Part shown: piece after piece, positions 23,165 through 36,766 of the stretch
Layout of the letters: each line of letters starts with the position of its first letter
Numbering within the stretch: position 1 is the first letter of the stretch
NCBI GenBank assembly: GCA_963662155.1
Contig: OY759269.1
Location: 14,771,142 to 14,835,141, forward strand
DNA: 64,000 nt
Origin: Lamellibrachia columna
Lineage: Eukaryota; Annelida; Polychaeta; Sabellida; Siboglinidae
Direction of reading: 5' to 3'
The notes under the pieces: model-generated
The model's input: only the letters and a program-made list of their open reading frames with translations
Told to the model about the DNA's origin: nothing
The model's database searches: none
Translations under genes and position numbers: made by a program

Positions 23165-24530
23165 GCAGTACATGTGACAAACTACAGCTCTATATAGTGT
23201 TTTCACCTTTCTAATAATTTATTGTAAATGCCTATTTTCCAAATAATAGTTATAGATCAAATATACCACAACTATCATAAAACAAAGACGAACGACATAC
23301 TTTGGAAATAGTATGTGATAGGAAAATAATGCACTAATGAAGATAGCTATACAATGTTTAATTGAAAAATAATGTACTGACTAAGATAGCTATAAAATGA
23401 TTAATTAATACGTGTTTATAGATTATATAAACAATTTACTTTCTAATAAAATGTCTAAATCAAACATTAGGTCAGGCTTGGAACAGTCTCAGTTAATTTG
23501 TTATAGATATCGTAACACGATTACGAATGCCAGCACGATGCGATGGGAGTGTGTTTAAAAACTGTACATCAACAAACTAACATCGGTTACGATGTCGATG
23601 TCACGTCCGATGATACACTTCAATCGGTCGCCGTACGCGACTTGCCGTACAGCGTCATATTGGCGATGGGTTGATTTTTTCCGGCGCCTTTTACCGCAAA
23701 AGAGACACTTGCATGCCACAACACCGAGCGTCTTCGTCCATAGGTGTTTATATACGGAAGTATGTTTGTCGTCTTCTTCAAAAAGAGTTATATTTGGCCG
23801 CATGCGTATTTGAATAAAACAGCGCCGTTTCGTTCTCAGATGAGTACGTAGTCAAGACGTTATAACCTCTGTTGAGCACGAAATCTCAGCTGAGCATGAA
23901 ATCTCAGACTTGAGCATAGACTTGAGCTTGCGTTTGAGTACGGCTTATAACTTCTGGCCCTGGTGCAATACCTCTACAAAGCGGCACTTCGGTCGACATA
24001 TTTGCCACATTTGGTATTTAATCGCTTCTTGCGTGTATGTTACGTAAAGTGTGTCGACTGTTGACGTCATCGTGTGGCGTCATCCGACAGACGCAGGTCC
24101 GTTCTGTGTTCTAGACTGTATTATCGGCGAAGAAAAAAATATTTGATAATGTTACCGGTAAAGACGCGTCAATCATTTCAGCGTAATAACGGCTTCGACG
24201 TTCGGTTTCCGTCTTAAAGTCCGTGTGCATGGACTTGATCGGAGTACGCTTTCCGTATGATCATTGAAATCCAGCACCTTTAATTGTAAACGCAGGGTCA
24301 TCCATCATTCCGATTCGCGCCAAGCATAAGTCATGCGCACGCTGACAAGTCAAAGAAAACTCGTTCGATTCGGCGTTCCGTGAACGACTATTCTTATGCA
24401 AACGACGTCCATCAAGCATCGTGGGTGACCGAATTCAACCCTCTGTATTAACGACGTATGCACTATATCATCCGTACTTGAATGACTTGGCCTAACCAAT
24501 GTCCGTTCATAAGAGAGAACGTGATATAGG
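23165..24530. other. Non-coding DNA
   Basis: AT-rich to 23550, then mixed. CRE octamer at 24062-24069. No supported gene. Confidence 0.45.
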
Positions 24531-24535
24531 ATGAA

Positions 24536-24556
24536 GGGAGAGAGAGAAAGTGAGCA

Positions 24557-24601
<45 letters not shown>

Positions 24602-24775
24602 GAGAAGAGAATGGGAGAGGAGAGAGAGATAGATAGGTGGATGGATGGATGGATAGATAGAGAGAGACATAATACAGACAGACAGGGAGCGAGAGAAAGA
24701 GAGAGATAGAGAGAGGGAGGGAGGGAGGAGACAGACAGATGGACATACAGACTGAGAGACAGAGACAGAGAAAGC
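24536..24775. repeat. (GA)n-rich low complexity
   Basis: GA, GAGG and GATG runs. The Ser/Leu/Pro-rich minus ORFs are artefacts. Confidence 0.95.
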
Positions 24776-24784
24776 TAGACGTGA

Positions 24785-25010
<226 letters not shown>

Positions 25011-25911
25011 GTTGATGGGAGAAAAGATTGTTCTCATATTTCAGACGATGAAAGTTATTAGATATATCTTAAAAGTAATCATATATACAGTTGTAAATGA
25101 AAAAAATTGTACACTCACACTCTGGTCTGGACGCCATATTGGAATTGACAGGAAGTAGCCCTACTGAAAAGTTGGATGTAGTTCGACTATTGACCGTACG
25201 GGTTAAATTAGTTCGACTTGTCGTCCCGCCAAAACATGTTTACGTTTGTGTATCTATTCCGTTTTATTTACTAATATACACATGTGAATCAATAGTCCAC
25301 AAAAGAACCAAGACTTAATATTTTTCTCCGGCAGTCAATACGCCTGTAGAAGCCTATCTCACACACATTCGACGGTGTTTTAATTCCACCCACCTTGCAG
25401 TACAATATCGTTGTGTGCTGCCAGACTTCCTGCCCCGGCTGCCGCCGCTGCCGCTGCTGCCTTGTGTGACGAGTGCTTGGCGCCCATCTTGTTTGTATGG
25501 CGTCCTTCGCAACGCAGCTACGTCATCCACCCAGTCGCTGCAGCCAAACGGAACAGCACGGCGCCAGTTAAACGTCCGTCGAGGCGACTTCAATCGGTTC
25601 TGATAACCGTATGTTGTAATGTAGTCTGGAATAGAGGACAAGATATGTGAGAGAGATACGGTGGCGTATTGGTGTTGTTCACATAAGCCTATGTAATGCA
25701 GATAACGTAGAGCACTTAACTGAATCACTGAACACAACAAGTGATAAATAGATCATTATGCACGGAAACACCAAATATCTCAAAGAAAATCAGAGGGAGG
25801 CCAACCACATGCGTAGGCATTATTCCAGAAGTAAAGAAGTGGTGAGGGAGCTGGTTACTTGGCAACCAAAGCATGAAGAATGAAGATCAGGGAGACCACG
25901 GAGATCAAGAT
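25011..25911. other. Non-coding DNA with CpG/GCC-rich patch
   Basis: A GC-rich patch at 25410-25600 contains a short (GCC)n. The minus frame at 25354-25740 spans it but has no domain; a 5' UTR or promoter is possible. At 25790-25870 a degraded retroelement-like IRGRPTT reading occurs. Confidence 0.35.
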
Positions 25912-26195
25912 GGTGGTTATGGTGATGATGATGGTGATGGTGATAATAATGGTGGTGGTGGTGGTGATTGTGATAATAATGGTGGTGGTGATGACGATGG
26001 TGATGGTGGTGGTGATGGTGATAATAATGGTGGTGGTGGTGATGATGATGGTGGTGGTGGTGATGGTGATGATGATGAAGGTGGTAGTGGTGGTGGTGAT
26101 GGTGACGGTGGTGGTGATGATGTTGGTGGTGGTGGTGTTGGTGGTGGTGATGATGATGGTGGTGTTGGTGGTGATGATGGTGATGATGGTGGCTT
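25912..26195. repeat. (GGT/GAT)n trinucleotide array with terminal hairpin
   Basis: Mixed ggt and gat triplets give Gly/Asp- and Val/Met-rich forward ORFs, rejected as coding. Just past its end, 26205-26239 is a perfect hairpin (14-bp arms, 7-nt loop). Confidence 0.95.
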
Positions 26196-26239
26196 CTAGC
26201 TGTACTTCTAGCTCTACTGCGATGTAGTAGAGCTAGAAG

Positions 26240-27197
<958 letters not shown>

Positions 27198-28559
27198 CAA
27201 TATAACATTAGTTTGTCGTTGAAGAGAGCATCCCTTCCCCGTGCGTGACCGTGCCGCGATGCCGTACTGCCAATCACGCGAGGGTTGCCTGCTTCTAAGT
27301 CAGCGTGGGTTAATAACGGATTTAACTGCATAATATTACTTATTTCAGTAAAAGAAAGTGAGATTATGCTAGTAGGTATACCATTTCCAAAATGACCCAT
27401 GCGGAGTTACGTGGGCTCTAGTTGAAACTGAAAGTCGACCAAATGCAAATTGAACAATGTTCCACGTACCGAAATAGCGACAATTCTTCTAAGCATCTCT
27501 GTCATCACTAACTATTATTTTATTTCCTCACTAATGTTGACGTTCAATACCTGTCGATAGCTTAAGCTGGCACAAAGATCACCTTTTCGGCATCACTATT
27601 CAGTTCGCCAGTGTTTCGCTTGGTGCTAGCAGCTTGGATAAGTGCGCGCCTGGCGGACTAGCATGGAATCAACAGGTAATGGCGGCTCCACATCAGCCGG
27701 CGGTCCGCAAACGCAGTTAGTCCATAGGCGATTCATTTGCTGTCGAGTCTTGGCTAACAAAATTGCAGAATAGTCCCACACGCTTCGACAAAGTGAACGA
27801 ATGTTTCTTGTCAATTGATGTAGGGTTGTTTTGCTAGGGCGCGTCGACTATATCTGTGTATCGTATTGTTCTTGTTGTATTGTATTCACACTCTTGATGG
27901 TGTATAGAGAAGTATAAATTCTATCATTTATTTATAAAAAAATAACTCAGCAAAACCAACCAACGCTACGTAACTTCTGAAGGACAGGCAAACATCTGCA
28001 ATTCCCGTAATCTGGATTTGGCTATTTACACGTGATTATTCGGTAATCTTGGATCAACAACAACACGACAAGCGATAAAATCAACCAGACAGTAACTTCG
28101 TCAAGAATAACTGACTGCATTATACGATATCTGATCCGAGAGACGAACGTTTAGTAGCGTTTGGTGGGCACCCTTCTCCACCGCGTATGTGAGACGGAAA
28201 GGCGGGTTCTGTGTGGGACCCACGAGAAGTGTCGCAGGCAGGTGACACGTAAGGCGACAGGAAATACTAGACCGGTATGCTAACAGTTTTGACAGGTATT
28301 AAATCGCACATGTAAACTACTGCCCGAGTTATGCATAAACAACCGGAACGTTACGTGATAAGCCTAAAGCCCGCCATAAACATACCGATTTTTAGTCGGT
28401 AACGGTTTGTCTGCCGTCAACTACCCATCGGCCGACCATCAGCCGATCAATTTATCAGATGCCAGATATCCATAACAGTATTGCCAACTGTTGGTGGAGA
28501 ACATACACATAACGACTACGATGAGTTGTCAACTAAAAAAGTTATCGTCAACATGTTGG
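27198..28559. other. Non-coding DNA
   Basis: No supported exon or named repeat. Confidence 0.5.
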
Positions 28560-29380
28560 CAAGTGAAGAATCGGTGTGTGTATGGCGGGTTTTAGTCCTT
28601 CTCTATCATCGACCGCATCTCCAAGAGCTTTGTCCTAGACTATGAGGCACAGAGAGGAGAGGGTTTCCTGTCCCCATCGGAAGTGAGCACCACTGCAGTG
28701 GTGTTTTCATACACTCTCTGTATGGCTTTGAAAATCGTCTCCGAAATGTCATATGCACAGAGAATCAGAAACATTTTGTTTTGTGAAAGGTTTTGTTAAC
28801 GTCGATGGAGATAATGGTTTTTTATTCTGGTCGTGTCTCGTTTCCTCGATGATACGTCTGAGAGGAAGTTTCGGAAACGACGACGCTCGTATTGCTACAC
28901 CTTAACCCGTTCTGATTTGAGCGCAAGGTTTTGAGCCGACGAATTTATGTTATGTAGGAGTCGTTTATAGTCCTTTGCTATAGTATAATATGTGTTAGAC
29001 TAATTCCACGATAGTTCGCAGGAAGTGTCAGGTCTCCTCTCTTAAGTATTGGTTCGATGCCCGAGACACCCATTCAGGTGGTCTATTAAGTGTGTTTCGT
29101 TGCAGAACTTCAATAAATCTTTCTTTAACTTGGGTAGTCGCCACACACGCACGCACGCACGCACGCACGCACACACACACGCACAATAGGAATGTTGTCT
29201 ATTCTTGGGCTTTGCCAAGTTTCATTTGTTTGATGGCAAAGTTAACTTGTGCTAGTGAGAAAGTGTCAGTAACAATGTTGGGTTGGTCTCAAAGATCGGG
29301 TCAACTGGATGGTTGGATGTGCTCGTTTTTTTCTGAAGAGAGCAGTTGTTTGAAGTGAGTTTTTCATGCTTCCAAGCTAT
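28560..29380 (-). mobile_element. Degenerate non-LTR retrotransposon reverse transcriptase
   Basis: Conserved RT blocks appear in order on the minus strand across stops and frameshifts: FSLAQVNFAIKQMKLGKAQE (29290-29200 area; family FxxxEVxxAIxxLKxGKAxG), then KRGDLTLPANYRGISLTHI (about 29040-28990), then IRRLKTLRSNQNGLR, then VYENTTAVVLTSDGD (about 28715), then ALGDAVDDREGLKP (about 28620). The A(I)DGRE-type block after the DGD segment fits the CR1/RTE-like elements common in invertebrates. The YADD-type catalytic block is not visible. Confidence 0.78.
29140..29182. repeat. (ACGC)n/(AC)n microsatellite
   Basis: Short run inside the RT remnant. Confidence 0.95.
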
Positions 29381-31158
29381 CTTTCTCTGGTATGAAGGTG
29401 CTTTTTGATTTCTTTCTTCTCAACGACTACCACTTTGTCGCAGTAGGGAGGCATGCATACTCCCGTAACTCGGACTATACCGGCCTGGACTAGGCACTCA
29501 AGGGGAAGGTTTCCTCTGTTGACATCCTATCTACGTGTTTGGTGTCTCGGAAGTGAAAACATCACCCGTAACAGTAGCAAGGCACCGTATTAGCTAGCGA
29601 AATTGTGAAAGAATGATGAGTTCTCATGACAACACCAAGGTTCAAGTCCCTGCTGAAACTGTTCGTCCTTCTTGAGGATCTACTAACCCATATGATATTT
29701 GGTAAAATTAAATGAAAAGTTGAAGGTTTCGCGTTTCCTGTCACACGCCTATATAACTGAGACAATGTTGAATAAAACTTTAAAACGTAAGCTCAGAGAC
29801 ACTGACTAGACGGAGAAAACATACAAGAGGTTAACTTTCAAATAGAAATTACGTCTTGCAATCCAATTGTATGCTGTAGTTGGATAATTTCCCTTATCTG
29901 ATGCAAACGACATCGCAAGAAAACGTTCGCAAAAGATTTCCTTTCCTGTACAGACAATTTATGCGTGAGTATGTAGTTCTCAATTTTAAAGAAATTGCAA
30001 CAAAATAAGAAGAAAACGATGAATGCCAACTTACTGAAAATAGGCATACTTACGTAACAGGTCAAACTATTTAAACTATTTTAAGCGTCTAGCCCGTACA
30101 CCAAACACCGGGCGTTTTGTGACAAACATAGAGATCTGCCGGGTGTTCTGGCGTGAACTTTACTTTCTCAGTCGGTAAAATGCTCTGTAGAAGTGAAATT
30201 GAGTAATGTATCCTCGCCTTAACACCTCTGTCGACTGGCCTGTCCCTGCTGCGGGGCTTTGGTTACGGACCGCGGTGACGGGTTTAACAAAGCGTACGGG
30301 CCTCTTAACAAAATGGCGCGACGCGATAATTTACCGATGTTTAAATACTAGTAATTGTCGTCTGGGCTGACGCCATAATTATGTCAGCATTGTAACCGAT
30401 CCGTGTGTGCTTCTTGTCGATGTGGCTATTGTTGTGGGTTTTGTATAAGTAGGTTAATTGTTCGTTGCACTGTGATCGCAGTGCAAAACATGTGTATGCC
30501 GAACAACGTTGTGACTGTAGGAATATGACCTTCACTGACAGATGCCCGTCATTGACAAAATTATTACGTCCTTTATTGAGGTCTGCAAAAATATGACCTT
30601 CATTCATAAACGCCCTTTATTGATATAAGTATTTTTCGAGAGATGTGAGGATATTTTAAACAGGCAAACTGAGGGAAATGTTCCACCATTACAATTGCCC
30701 CCAATCATTCTAAGTTGTTTTGCTCTCGGCCTCTATGACCTAATACCCCAACGCAATTTTTTAAGTATAATCCCAAGTGTTTACGATGTCTAGAAATGCC
30801 AGATTACTACTACTGTGCTCGGTGTTTGAGACAGTGGCATTCGTGAGGTCATATGTGAAACTTGGCTTGGTTAGACCACTAGACCCAACAATATATACTG
30901 CACGTATCGGCCGATAATTTTTTGTTAGCTTGAAAAACGATGTGCGACCGTAAACTCAAAATTCATCACTGTGCACCATTTCGGGCTACTGTGAAATGAA
31001 AAGTGACTGAAGTGTTTACTTTATATGGCGTACTTCCTTTTACGGCCAACCGAACTTTGCCCATTCTGCACAAACACACCCGTCACCTCTATCACGTTAT
31101 CTTATATGTTTTGTTTAAGTGTGTCAAACAGTTATGGTCCACAAATGACGCCTTCTTA
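29381..31158. other. Non-coding DNA
   Basis: Probably includes the decayed 5' part of the RT remnant to about 29460. Beyond that no supported gene. Confidence 0.4.
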
Positions 31159-31188
31159 CACACACACGCACGCACGCACGCACGCACT

Positions 31189-31220
<32 letters not shown>

Positions 31221-31224
31221 CACA
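31159..31224. repeat. (ACGC)n/(AC)n microsatellite
   Basis: Runs of acgc then acac. Confidence 0.96.
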
Positions 31225-31858
31225 GTTACAGTACATTGCGTACACCAATGAAACAGAGAACAGCTGAAGTAGGCGGGAGTTAACAAAAATGCTCTTTAGC
31301 CGTGTCATGCGTCCACCACGATTAGTAGTTGTTTAACCGCTGTGACTACCAGAATGAAAAATATACTACTGGCTGGCTGACTGGATATATCGCGCGTTAA
31401 TTGCCAGACATTATCGCAAACTAAAACTATCCTAAGGCACATCAGCAACAAATGCTTTATTTAATATGGTAATACCCTACTGAATTTATAACAAACATAA
31501 AACTTATGATTTTTTTTATTCTACGACAATTGAGTGATCACGACAAATGAATGTCTTAACTTGGCTTTAAAAAGGTGAGAGACTTACACAGGTGTTTTAG
31601 TGTCAGTATATGGTCTTCAAATGGACACCACGTTGAAAAAGAGACAGACCACTGGACACCTGGAAAAGAGGAAGAAGAGATGATGATGGCAGGATAAGAT
31701 TTGTTGGCTCCTTATGTTGCAGAGGGAGAGAAGAGGAATGAGTGAGCGAATGTCCACATAAAGTGAGCGAGAAAGACACATTGACAAGCTAAACAAGCAC
31801 GGATTGAAGTTAGAGCGCATTACCTGTGTAGTGTGTGTTACCATCAACTGTATGGAAG

Positions 31859-32300
31859 ACGTCAGCGCTGACGTTGGTAGCGGCTTGCTGACGTCCCACG
31901 ATCGACACCGATGTCCAGAGAAGTCCTGCTCAGCTCTCGGCCGTCCGGATGGCGCGCACTTGAAGTACCCAGTCGAGTCGACTTTATGTCCTATTTTTTC
32001 GCGCAATAAAATCAACAACGCGATATCATCTTGTCGCCGAAACAACGAGATTGCGTTACAACGTTACGACTTGCCGTCAGGTATTTTGACCGGCGTACCC
32101 TACGCGATGATACCGCACCTTGTTCGACGCCCGAGTCCCGACTCGGCTGCTAAGCTGCGTCGTTTCCCGCCGCACGGTTCTAACGGAGTGACACCGCGAG
32201 GTGCCTCGCTGCCATCGCGGGCGCGCCGGCCAATCAGCGTCGCGCGTAGCATTCTCCGCGCTGGCGTCGACGGAAACAACGAACGATTTCTCGTATTGTT
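31859..32300. promoter_or_regulatory. CpG-rich, promoter-like segment
   Basis: CpG density is clearly higher than in the flanks. A 16-bp perfect palindrome acgtcagcgctgacgt sits at 31859-31874, and a CCAAT box lies in gccggccaatcagcg (CCAAT at 32230-32234). A 204-codon forward frame spans it, but the predicted protein has no recognisable domain and looks like open CpG-rich sequence. It may be a distal first-exon promoter of DAT or of an unseen gene; inference only. Confidence 0.3.
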
Positions 32301-32776
32301 ATGGAAAGTTGCATTTGGCTGGCGTTTTGTTGCCAGTTATGGTAATGCACCACGGCACTGCATTGTGACGCCGATACACCGCTTGGCCGTCGCAGCAAGA
32401 ACGTCATTGTGGACATAAAAAACGCTACCGTTGGGTGGCGCATCGACACATGAGTAACGCCTCTACTAAAATCCCCAGTTCAACTCCTTTTCAGTACGAT
32501 ATTTACAGTCTACATACAGACATATTGGCAAGTCAGAAACTGTCAAGCCAAGTCAAGTCTCATTTCAGTGACGTCCAAGTCAAGTCTCAATTCATCTCTC
32601 TGAATTCCAAGCCAAGTCAAAAGTTCACCATGATTGTTCTAGTTTGTCGGCGGTAATTTTTAGCCCCGCCACAATCACAATAAGTACTAATAATTATTGT
32701 ATTCTGTGCGGTCTGTCACAACAACATTGTTTTGTTTTGTGTACATTTCGAACCTTCAGACACTACAAACAAGTAA
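32301..32776. other. Non-coding DNA
   Basis: Direct repeats of the gtcaagtct type lie at 32545-32620. No supported gene. Confidence 0.45.
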
Positions 32777-33037
32777 ATGAAGTCAAACGTCAAGTCGATG
32801 ACCTCCAAGTCTAAGATCAAGATGAATAAATTTACGTGGTATGGTCATGTGATGAGAAGGAAAGTGGCCCTAAGCACGAAGAAGACGGTGAAGAGACCGA
32901 GAGGAAGGCCCAGCAATATCAGCAGCCACCTGGTGGAAAAGAACAGCCTGAAAGATGGAACGGAACGTTACAAGAAACGCACAGAATGGAGGAAGTTTAT
33001 TTCTTACCACGCTGACATGAGTTTTAGTGTCACTTGA
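32777..33037 (+). mobile_element. Non-LTR retrotransposon 3' ORF fragment
   Basis: The frame reads KMNKFTWYGHVMRRKVALST, then KRPRGRPSNI, then ERYKKRTEWRKFI. This is the WYGHVxR...RGRP...RxxWRxxI tail of non-LTR ORF2. The frame is intact but lacks everything upstream. Confidence 0.78.
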
Positions 33038-33055
33038 ATTCATAACTGGAGTTTG

Positions 33056-33128
33056 GTGAGCAGGTGAGCAGGTGAGCAGGTGAGTAGGTGAGCCGGTGAG
33101 CAGGTGATCCGGTGAACAGGTGAGCAGG
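33056..33128. repeat. 10-bp minisatellite (GGTGAGCAGG type)
   Basis: About seven 8- to 10-bp units immediately 3' of the retroelement fragment; possibly its 3' terminal repeat. Confidence 0.88.
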
Positions 33129-35446
33129 GAACAGTTTTTGAGCCCTGCACGAAACGGCGATGCTAGCAACTCCGTCGCCTGCTGTAGGTGATGGCCACGC
33201 CAGTTCAGTCCTCCGTGTGGTCGACTAGATTACCAATGTCCACGACTGACATCACATCACTGCTAGGAACTGATTACCAATAAACGACATTCGCCTTTCT
33301 ACCAAGTCGACGTAGTTCTTATCTGACATACTTGGATACATTATAAACAAGGCGAATATAATGACGCAATAACAATAGCCCATGTACGCTTTCCAAAGGA
33401 ACACGTTTCAGAAGGCATCCGGGCATGGAAGCCGTTGGCTTATTGCGAGTTCAGGGTTTCATATATTTTCAGATTTAATATATTAACTCTGGTACATTTA
33501 TGGTCAATTTGTTTGAGAACTACACATGTTGTTTCTGCTTCGATGTGTTCGGGGAGACAGCCAAATAGTCAGGCGAAAGACTAGATAATGCAACTACAGC
33601 ATAATATGGCTATGTTAGGAAATTGAATAGCATATGATTTGAGTATATACTTGCGTGCGTGTGTGGGGGGAGGGTGTGCGTGTGTGCGTGCCTGTTTGCC
33701 TACGTGTTCGTGTGTTCGTTCATGCATACGTGCGTGCATGCGTTCGTTCTTTTATGAATCCATGCCTAGTTTCGAGATCAAACTAATGATTTCATCAAAA
33801 AGTGAAACGGAAAAGAAACCGAAAAGGAAATTGAGAAGTACAACACAGCAACACAGTGTTAACACACTCCTGTCCATCGACTACAGTTGCACTGTGCGTA
33901 AGGAAGACAGAAATACATTAAGATTATTCATGTCATTGCGTTTACAGTACAGCCACACTACAAATACGCGGATCACTAATAACGCAACGGTCAACTCGCT
34001 AAGACACACTTGTTGAACCGAAACTGAAAAAAATATACACGCACACCTGGAATGCGTAACGGAATAATAAACGCACCACATCCAACAGCATCGCATTAAC
34101 ACTTGGAACGAATGTGACGAAGGAGCACCATTGTACCTCTATAGAAACGCCAACCGGAAATGACCTCGTGAAGGCATGGAGACGCAATGGCGTATGGAGA
34201 TATTAGACAGGAAAGCGTCAACGTCGGATGTTTAGCTTTCCATGCGCACTTGAGACCAGCTCAGAATGTCCAGGTATCGGCATTACCGGCGACGTGTAAT
34301 TGATCGTAGCCCGGCCCGTGATTTCGAATTAAGTAACACTGTTAATGAAAGAGAATGCTGATTTAGAAAATACCGTTTTCATTTGCGTACGCTATCCCAT
34401 AATCGATTGCAACTACTTATCCGTAATGCAGTACCGATTTGAGAAAGTTTTAAGCATGATAATTTCATACATGCTGTTATGTTGTGTATTAAATGAATTG
34501 GAAATAGCACTACCTAAGGAAAGTTACCCATGTTTTTATTTTTTAGAAAGAAATAACGGCTGTATCGAATGTACTCATTCACGAAAAAAGTTGTAGCCAT
34601 TTTAGTGAAATTCCTACCGTGGGACGTGAGACCCACCCATGTCGCAAAACGCGCACAGGTGGACGTTTGTAATAATATATTTTTTTGTCGAATATTTTTC
34701 TCATACATCGCCGCAACCGATAAATTTATGCCACTACTACAATCATATTTGCATCTATACATTCACTTCTTTTGTCTCCGTTTAAAGTGACTATTATGCG
34801 TAGTCCAACTTTGGTAAGGACGTTTTTTGTTTAATTGTGAAGCTTAAATGTTAATGTGAACAGCTTACCGCGAGTTTTGCTTTTACTGCAACCGTATTTT
34901 AACCAGATGGAAATGATGCTGTGAAGCTCCATCCGACTCTATGTAAGTTCGTATTTGCGAGCTTTACAGCTAGATAGGGAGGTTGGGCGTTTCACTGTAG
35001 GTGGATGTTTTGTCCTCCTCCAATTCTACACTTGTCTGTGCAGAGAAGTGCATTGTTCCATGTTGCGTTTGTTCTCGCCGGTGTAGCACCGACTCACCTA
35101 GAGGACGTCACAGCTCAACCTGTCGAGCAAAGGTCACAACAGACACATAAGAAAAGTTCGCACCGAGTAAACTTCACAACGGTTGATTCATTTCCATCGT
35201 TCCACCAACATCAGACGAACCATTGAAACCAGCAATGCAGTAAAGGTAAGTGCCTTCGTAGCACTGTATCCGTGGGTGGGTGGATGGGTTGGTGGTTGGG
35301 TGGGTGAATTCATTAACCGTTACAGATCAATGGATCAAGAGACGGTTACACAACCTTATGCATTAGCATATTGATTTTATTTTTAAATGCTTTCGACTTT
35401 AAAAAAATCTTATCGCAGCATTGCGTTTTTCAAGAGATTTGTGTTG
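33129..35446. other. Non-coding DNA
   Basis: A GT-rich tract lies at 33650-33745. A possible diverged retroelement tail (gccgttggcttattgcgag) lies near 33431. A G-quadruplex-capable G-rich tract lies at 35270-35311. No supported gene. Confidence 0.45.
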
Positions 35447-35495
35447 GGCGTGATCATCGATAGCGTGATCATCGATAGCATGATAATCGATAGCG
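35447..35495. repeat. 15-bp tandem repeat, 3 copies
   Basis: Units of the type gtgatcatcgatagc directly precede the 32-bp array and share its atagcg end. Confidence 0.85.
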
Positions 35496-36766
35496 TCGTA
35501 ACAAGACTAACGTTGCCAGACATAGCGTCGTAACAAGACTAACGTTGCCAGACATAGCGTCGTAACAAGACTAACGTTGCCAGACATAGCGTCGTAACAA
35601 GACTAACGTTGCCAGACATAGCGTCGTAACAAGACTAACGTTGCCAGACATAGCGTCGTAACAAGACTAACGTTGACCGACATAGCGTCGTAACAAGACT
35701 AACGTTGCCAGACATAGCGTCGTAACAAGACTAACGTTGCCAGACATAGCGTCGTAACAAGACTAACGTTGCCAGACATAGCGTCGTAACAAGACTAACG
35801 TTGCCAGACATAGCGTCGTAACAAGACTAACGTTGCCAGACATAGCGTCGTAACAAGACTAACGTTGCCAGACATAGCGTCGTAACAAGACTAACGTTGC
35901 CAGACATAGCGTCGTAACAAGACTAACGTTGACCGACATAGCGTCGTAACAAGACTAACGTTGCCAGACATAGCGTCGTAACAAGACTAACGTTGCCAGA
36001 CATAGCGTCGTAACAAGACTAACGTTGCCAGACATAGCGTCGTAACTAGACTAACGTTGCCAGACATAGCGTCGTAACAAGACTAACGTTGACCGACATA
36101 GCGTCGTAACAAGACTAACGTTGCCAGACATAGCGTCGTAACAAGACTAACGTTGCCAGACATAGCGTCGTATCAAGACTAGCGTTGCCAGACATAGCGT
36201 CGTAACAAGACTAACGTTGCCAGACATAGCGTCGTAACAAGACTAACGTTGACCGACATAGCGTCGTAACAAGACTAACGTTGCCAGACATAGCGTCGTA
36301 ACAAGACTAACGTTGCCAGAAATAGCGTCGTAACAAGACTAACGTAGCCAGACATAGCGTCGTAACAAGACTAACGTTGCCAGACATAGCGTCGTAACAA
36401 GACTAACGTTGCCAGACATTGCGTCGTAACAAGACTAACGTTTACCGACATAGCGTCGTAACAAGACTAACGTTGCCAGACATAGCGTCGTAACAAGACT
36501 AACGTTGCCAGACATAGCGTCGTAACAAGACTAACGTTGCCAGACATAGCGTCGTAACAAGACTAACGTTGCCAGACATAGCGTCGTAACAAGACTAACG
36601 TTGACCGACATAGCGTCGTAACAAGACTAACGTTGCCAGACATAGCGTCGTAACAAGACTAACGTTGCCAGACATAGTGTCGTAACAAGACTAACGTTGC
36701 CAGACATAGCGTCGTAACAAGACTAACGTTGCCAGACATAGCGTCGTAACAAGACTAACGTTGACC
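35496..36766. repeat. 32-bp minisatellite, about 39 copies, with higher-order structure
   Basis: The unit is catagcgtcgtaacaagact then aacgttgccaga. A variant ending ttgaccga (or tttaccga) recurs at 35672, 35928, 36088, 36248, 36440, 36600 and 36760. The spacings are 256, 160, 160, 192, 160 and 160 bp, all multiples of 32, which indicates a five-unit higher-order repeat. There are no unique spacers, so it is not CRISPR-like. Confidence 0.97.

Noticed and set aside
25873..26227. Gly/Asp-rich and Val/Met-rich forward ORFs
   Set aside because: Translations of the GGT/GAT triplet array.
29637..29660. B-box-like ggttcaagtccctgc
   Set aside because: No A box upstream and no cloverleaf; isolated match.
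31804..32418. 204-codon forward ORF as a gene
   Set aside because: No recognisable domain, unlikely composition, and the region is CpG-rich where stops are rare. Better read as promoter-like DNA.
35496..36766. CRISPR-like regular 32-bp array
   Set aside because: Units are contiguous with no unique spacers, and the genome is clearly eukaryotic. It is a satellite.
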